DNA of 64,000 bases from CAWUEZ02 sp963921355. GTDB taxonomy: Bacteria; Pseudomonadota; Alphaproteobacteria; Thalassobaculales; Thalassobaculaceae. Below are positions 59,776-64,000 of the stretch, in pieces; the stretch's first letter is position 1, and every line of letters begins with the position of its first letter. The position numbers and the translations under genes are program-made. The notes below the pieces were generated by a model. The model saw nothing but the letters and a program-made list of their open reading frames with translations. It ran no database searches and was not told where the DNA came from. The DNA is taken from contig OZ001190.1 of NCBI GenBank assembly GCA_963921355.3, positions 3,844,001 to 3,908,000 of the forward strand, given 5' to 3'.

Positions 59776-60693
59776 CTACCTGTCTTTGGCGATCTGGTCC
59801 ACCTTCTGCTGGCCGACCCCGCGGACGATGGCGCCGATCTCCATGAGCTGATCGGCGAGCGGCGAGGTCTTGCGCCAGACCATCCCGATGGTGCGTGACG
59901 GGCTGGGACGGGCAAACCGGGCCAAGGCGATGTCCGCCGACCGGCCCTCCAGCGGGACCGCCATCTCGGGAATCAGTGTCACCCCCATCCCTGCCCCCAC
60001 CATCTGCACCAGAGTCGTCAGCGAGCTGCCCTCGATCAGCGGGCGCGGCTGCAACCCATTAACGTTGCAGAAGGAGAGCGCCTGCTCGCGGAAGCAGTGC
60101 CCCTCCTCAAGCAGCAGCAACTGCATGTCCTGGAGTCGTTCCGGGTCAGGGACCGGCTCGTCCGCCTGGTCCGACGGTCGCACCAGGACGAAGTCCTCCT
60201 GGAACAGCGCAAACTCCCGCAAGGCCGGCTCCGAGACCGGCAAGGCGACGATGGCGACGTCGAGGCGCGATTCCAGAAGGCTGCCAATCAGCGACTTGGT
60301 CACCGCCTCGCGCGGTTGCAGGTCCAGCTCGGGAAAATGCCGCGACAGGGCCTTGATGATTTCCGGCAGCAGATAGGGTCCGACGGTCGGGATGACGCCG
60401 ACCCGTAGCCGGCCGGCCAGCGGTCCGGTCGAGACCCGCGCCAACTCGTCGAGTTCGTCCACCGCCAGCAGTATGGCGCGCGCGCGGCGCACGAAATCCT
60501 CGCCCAGCGCGGTCAGACGGATCTGTCGCGCCGTCCGTTCGACCAGCGGCGCGCCCAGCATCGTCTCCAGTTCCTTGATCTGCAGCGACAGGGCCGGCTG
60601 GGTGATCGCGCAGGACTCGGCGGCACGACCGAAATGGCCGTGTCGGGCGAGCGCGTCGAAGTATCTGAGATGTTTCAGAGTCAGGCCAATCAT
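59776..60693 (-). CDS. oxyR: Hydrogen-peroxide-inducible activator OxyR (LysR family)
   Basis: A 305-residue LysR regulator. The helix-turn-helix is at about 5-65 (LKHLRYFDALARHGHFGRAAESC...). The sensing cysteines are conserved as Cys200 and Cys209 in LEEGHCFREQALSFC, matching Cys199/Cys208 of E. coli OxyR. Oxidation to a disulfide is known to switch the protein to activator form. It is divergent from katG across 161 bp, the usual arrangement, and should activate katG under peroxide stress. Confidence 0.94.
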   Translation of the reverse strand: MIGLTLKHLRYFDALARHGHFGRAAESCAITQPALSLQIKELETMLGAPLVERTARQIRLTALGEDFVRRARAILLAVDELDELARVSTGPLAGRLRVGVIPTVGPYLLPEIIKALSRHFPELDLQPREAVTKSLIGSLLESRLDVAIVALPVSEPALREFALFQEDFVLVRPSDQADEPVPDPERLQDMQLLLLEEGHCFREQALSFCNVNGLQPRPLIEGSSLTTLVQMVGAGMGVTLIPEMAVPLEGRSADIALARFARPSPSRTIGMVWRKTSPLADQLMEIGAIVRGVGQQKVDQIAKDR

Positions 60694-60854
60694 CAGCGTT
60701 ACTTATCGGACAGGTTAGAATTTTCAATTGGGATTTATTGAGGCCGGTCGCTATACCCACAATCAGGTTGCGAGTTGGGCAATCGAACCCGACCGCGACA
60801 ACCGATCCCAGGCTGCGAGGCGGGCTCCAGCCGATGTTGCAAATGGAGAGTTTC
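60694..60854. promoter_or_regulatory. oxyR/katG divergent promoter region
   Basis: A 161-bp intergenic region that is AT-rich near 60708-60745 (GGTTAGAATTTTCAATTGGG) compared with the rest of the window. It must hold both promoters and the OxyR site. I could not place an ATAG-N7-CTAT type OxyR box with confidence. Confidence 0.5.
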
Positions 60855-63038
<2,184 letters not shown>

Positions 63039-63106
63039 GGACTAGTCGCGGCGGCTCCGGAGACAAACCGGGGCGCCGCGGCCCGGCACGAGATCCTCAA
63101 AGATCG

Positions 63107-63143
63107 CAGCGCGGTCCCTCCTCAAGGGGCCGCGCTGTCTTTT
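63107..63143 (+). terminator. Rho-independent terminator of katG
   Basis: An 8-bp stem CAGCGCGG/CCGCGCTG, extended inside by CCC/GGG pairs, is followed by TCTTTT. It lies about 70 bp after the katG stop. Confidence 0.85.
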
Positions 63144-63170
63144 GGAGCGCTGGAACCGAGGGTACGGGCG

Positions 63171-64000
63171 CTATGGCGCCATGACCGCCAGCCAATCCCG
63201 AGCGACCCGAGCGGAAACGAAGTCGCGGTCGATCAGCTCCTGGCCACGTTCGGTCCTTGCGATAGCCTCCTCCGGATTGGCGAGCACCCAGTCGAGCCCG
63301 GCGACCACATCCTCACCGATCCAGGCGGTCTCGGCGAACTCGGTATAGGCCGGCACCGGGCCGGCGACCACGAACCGGCCGGCCCAAAGCGCTTCGGTCA
63401 GCCGGTTGTGGGAGGCCGTCGGTTTCATCGTGCGCAGGTCCGCCGGCAGGACGACCAGATCGGTCTCGGCGAGCGACGGGAAGACCCCCGTCTCGGGTTG
63501 CCAGGGCCGATAGCGCACGGTGAAGTCCGAATGGAGGAGCGGCTGGAGCCCCGCGCTCAGGGCCTGGAAGGCGGGTTGGTTGAGGCCCGTCAGCAGGGTC
63601 AGGGCCAGCGGCGTCGATTTCGCCCAGACGCTGAGCTGCGGCAGCACCGCCTCGATCTGACCGATGTTGACACCGTGGCCGTACCACAGCGCCTGTACCG
63701 GACGGCCGGGGCAAAGGCCGGCGGCTGACGGTTCCCCTCCACCGGATCGAGCACGACCCGGATGTCGCTCCCGGCGTTCTGATGGGTCAGCACCTCTTTC
63801 ATAACCGGCGAGTTGACCGTCACGACATCGGCGGCCCCGAGGAAGGTCCGATACATGTCGGCGGCCGGGCCACCGCGGCCGATATGGTCGTCGCAATGGT
63901 CGATGATCAGCCGCGCGCCACGACCACGGATGTCGTGGATCAGCTGCATGTACTTCGCAAAAAGGACTCCGTCGGGCTCGAACTTCACCTTGGCGATGAC
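63171..64000 (-). pseudogene. Glycosyltransferase-like protein, frameshifted and partial
   Basis: The gene enters from beyond the right edge. The upstream frame (FEPDGVLFAKYMQLIHDIRG, HCDDHIGRGGPAADMYRTF, VTVNSPVMKEVL) runs to about 63710, then the downstream frame continues (RPVQALWYGHGVNIGQIEAVL, TASHNRLTEALWAGRFVVAGPVPAY) to 63171. The switch is at the CCCC run near 63706-63709, where one extra C would restore the frame. The second part resembles the C-terminal domain of GT-B glycosyltransferases. N-terminus not visible. It converges with katG. Confidence 0.72.

Overview
The window is high-GC DNA from an alphaproteobacterium, most likely of a Rhodospirillales-like lineage; this is inferred from gene content, with no search run. 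Supporting features are a C4-type 5-aminolevulinate synthase, HdaA, a 44-residue aa3-oxidase subunit IV, NicO and DUF1007 genes in overlap, DUF3422, DUF2066 next to purM, and a DNA polymerase III chi subunit. No rRNA, tRNA, CRISPR array or transposase was seen.

Left part (1-19 kb), mostly core genes. A minus-strand run holds an SDR, HdaA, an AI-2E/PerM permease and a DUF2066 protein, divergent from purM-purN, which is followed by DUF1007-NicO metal transport. Next come the cox IV peptide, ndk with a strong terminator, holC, and, across a palindrome-rich promoter region, putA and an Asp/Glu racemase. An ArsR regulator, a CSC-motif permease and an MFS gene form a small operon with two matching operator palindromes. 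DUF3422 and hemA follow.

Middle part (19-36 kb), transport and catabolism. A PrpF isomerase, a complete TctCBA tripartite tricarboxylate transporter and an oxaloacetate decarboxylase-like lyase form one unit. After it come small membrane or binding proteins, an MBL hydrolase, a D-aminoacylase-like amidohydrolase, an M81 peptidase with an MFS exporter, a split YeeE/DUF6691 sulfur-transport pair, a hydrolase, a 2OG-Fe(II) dioxygenase and a Bcr/CflA-type exporter. The exporter is preceded by a 15-codon leader ORF and an intrinsic terminator.

Accessory catabolic island (36.4-58 kb). It contains three NodB-fold deacetylase-like (imidase/allantoinase-type) genes, two isochorismatase-fold amidohydrolases, a hydantoinase/dihydroorotase-like enzyme, an amidase, an ICL/PEP-mutase lyase, AtuA-like plus DUF4387 proteins, MmgE/PrpD, a flavoprotein, a nitroreductase-methyltransferase fusion, a DctPQM TRAP system, a TAXI-TRAP system and a GntR/FCD regulator. 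Three divergent promoters in it carry the same near-perfect 13-bp palindrome, GTCAAC-W-GTTGAC, which suggests one regulon. I infer uptake and ring opening of a cyclic amide or imide, hydrolysis of the half-amide, then hydration or oxidation and lyase cleavage of the resulting dicarboxylate. Three genes here are interrupted: a frameshift near 38.52 kb, an in-frame TGA at 46790 and an in-frame TAA at 52677.

Right end (58-64 kb). Gamma-carbonic anhydrase, GST, methylglyoxal synthase, the divergent pair oxyR/katG with a katG terminator, and a frameshifted partial glycosyltransferase running off the end. Dispersed palindromic repeats of three types sit between genes from 13 kb to 54 kb.
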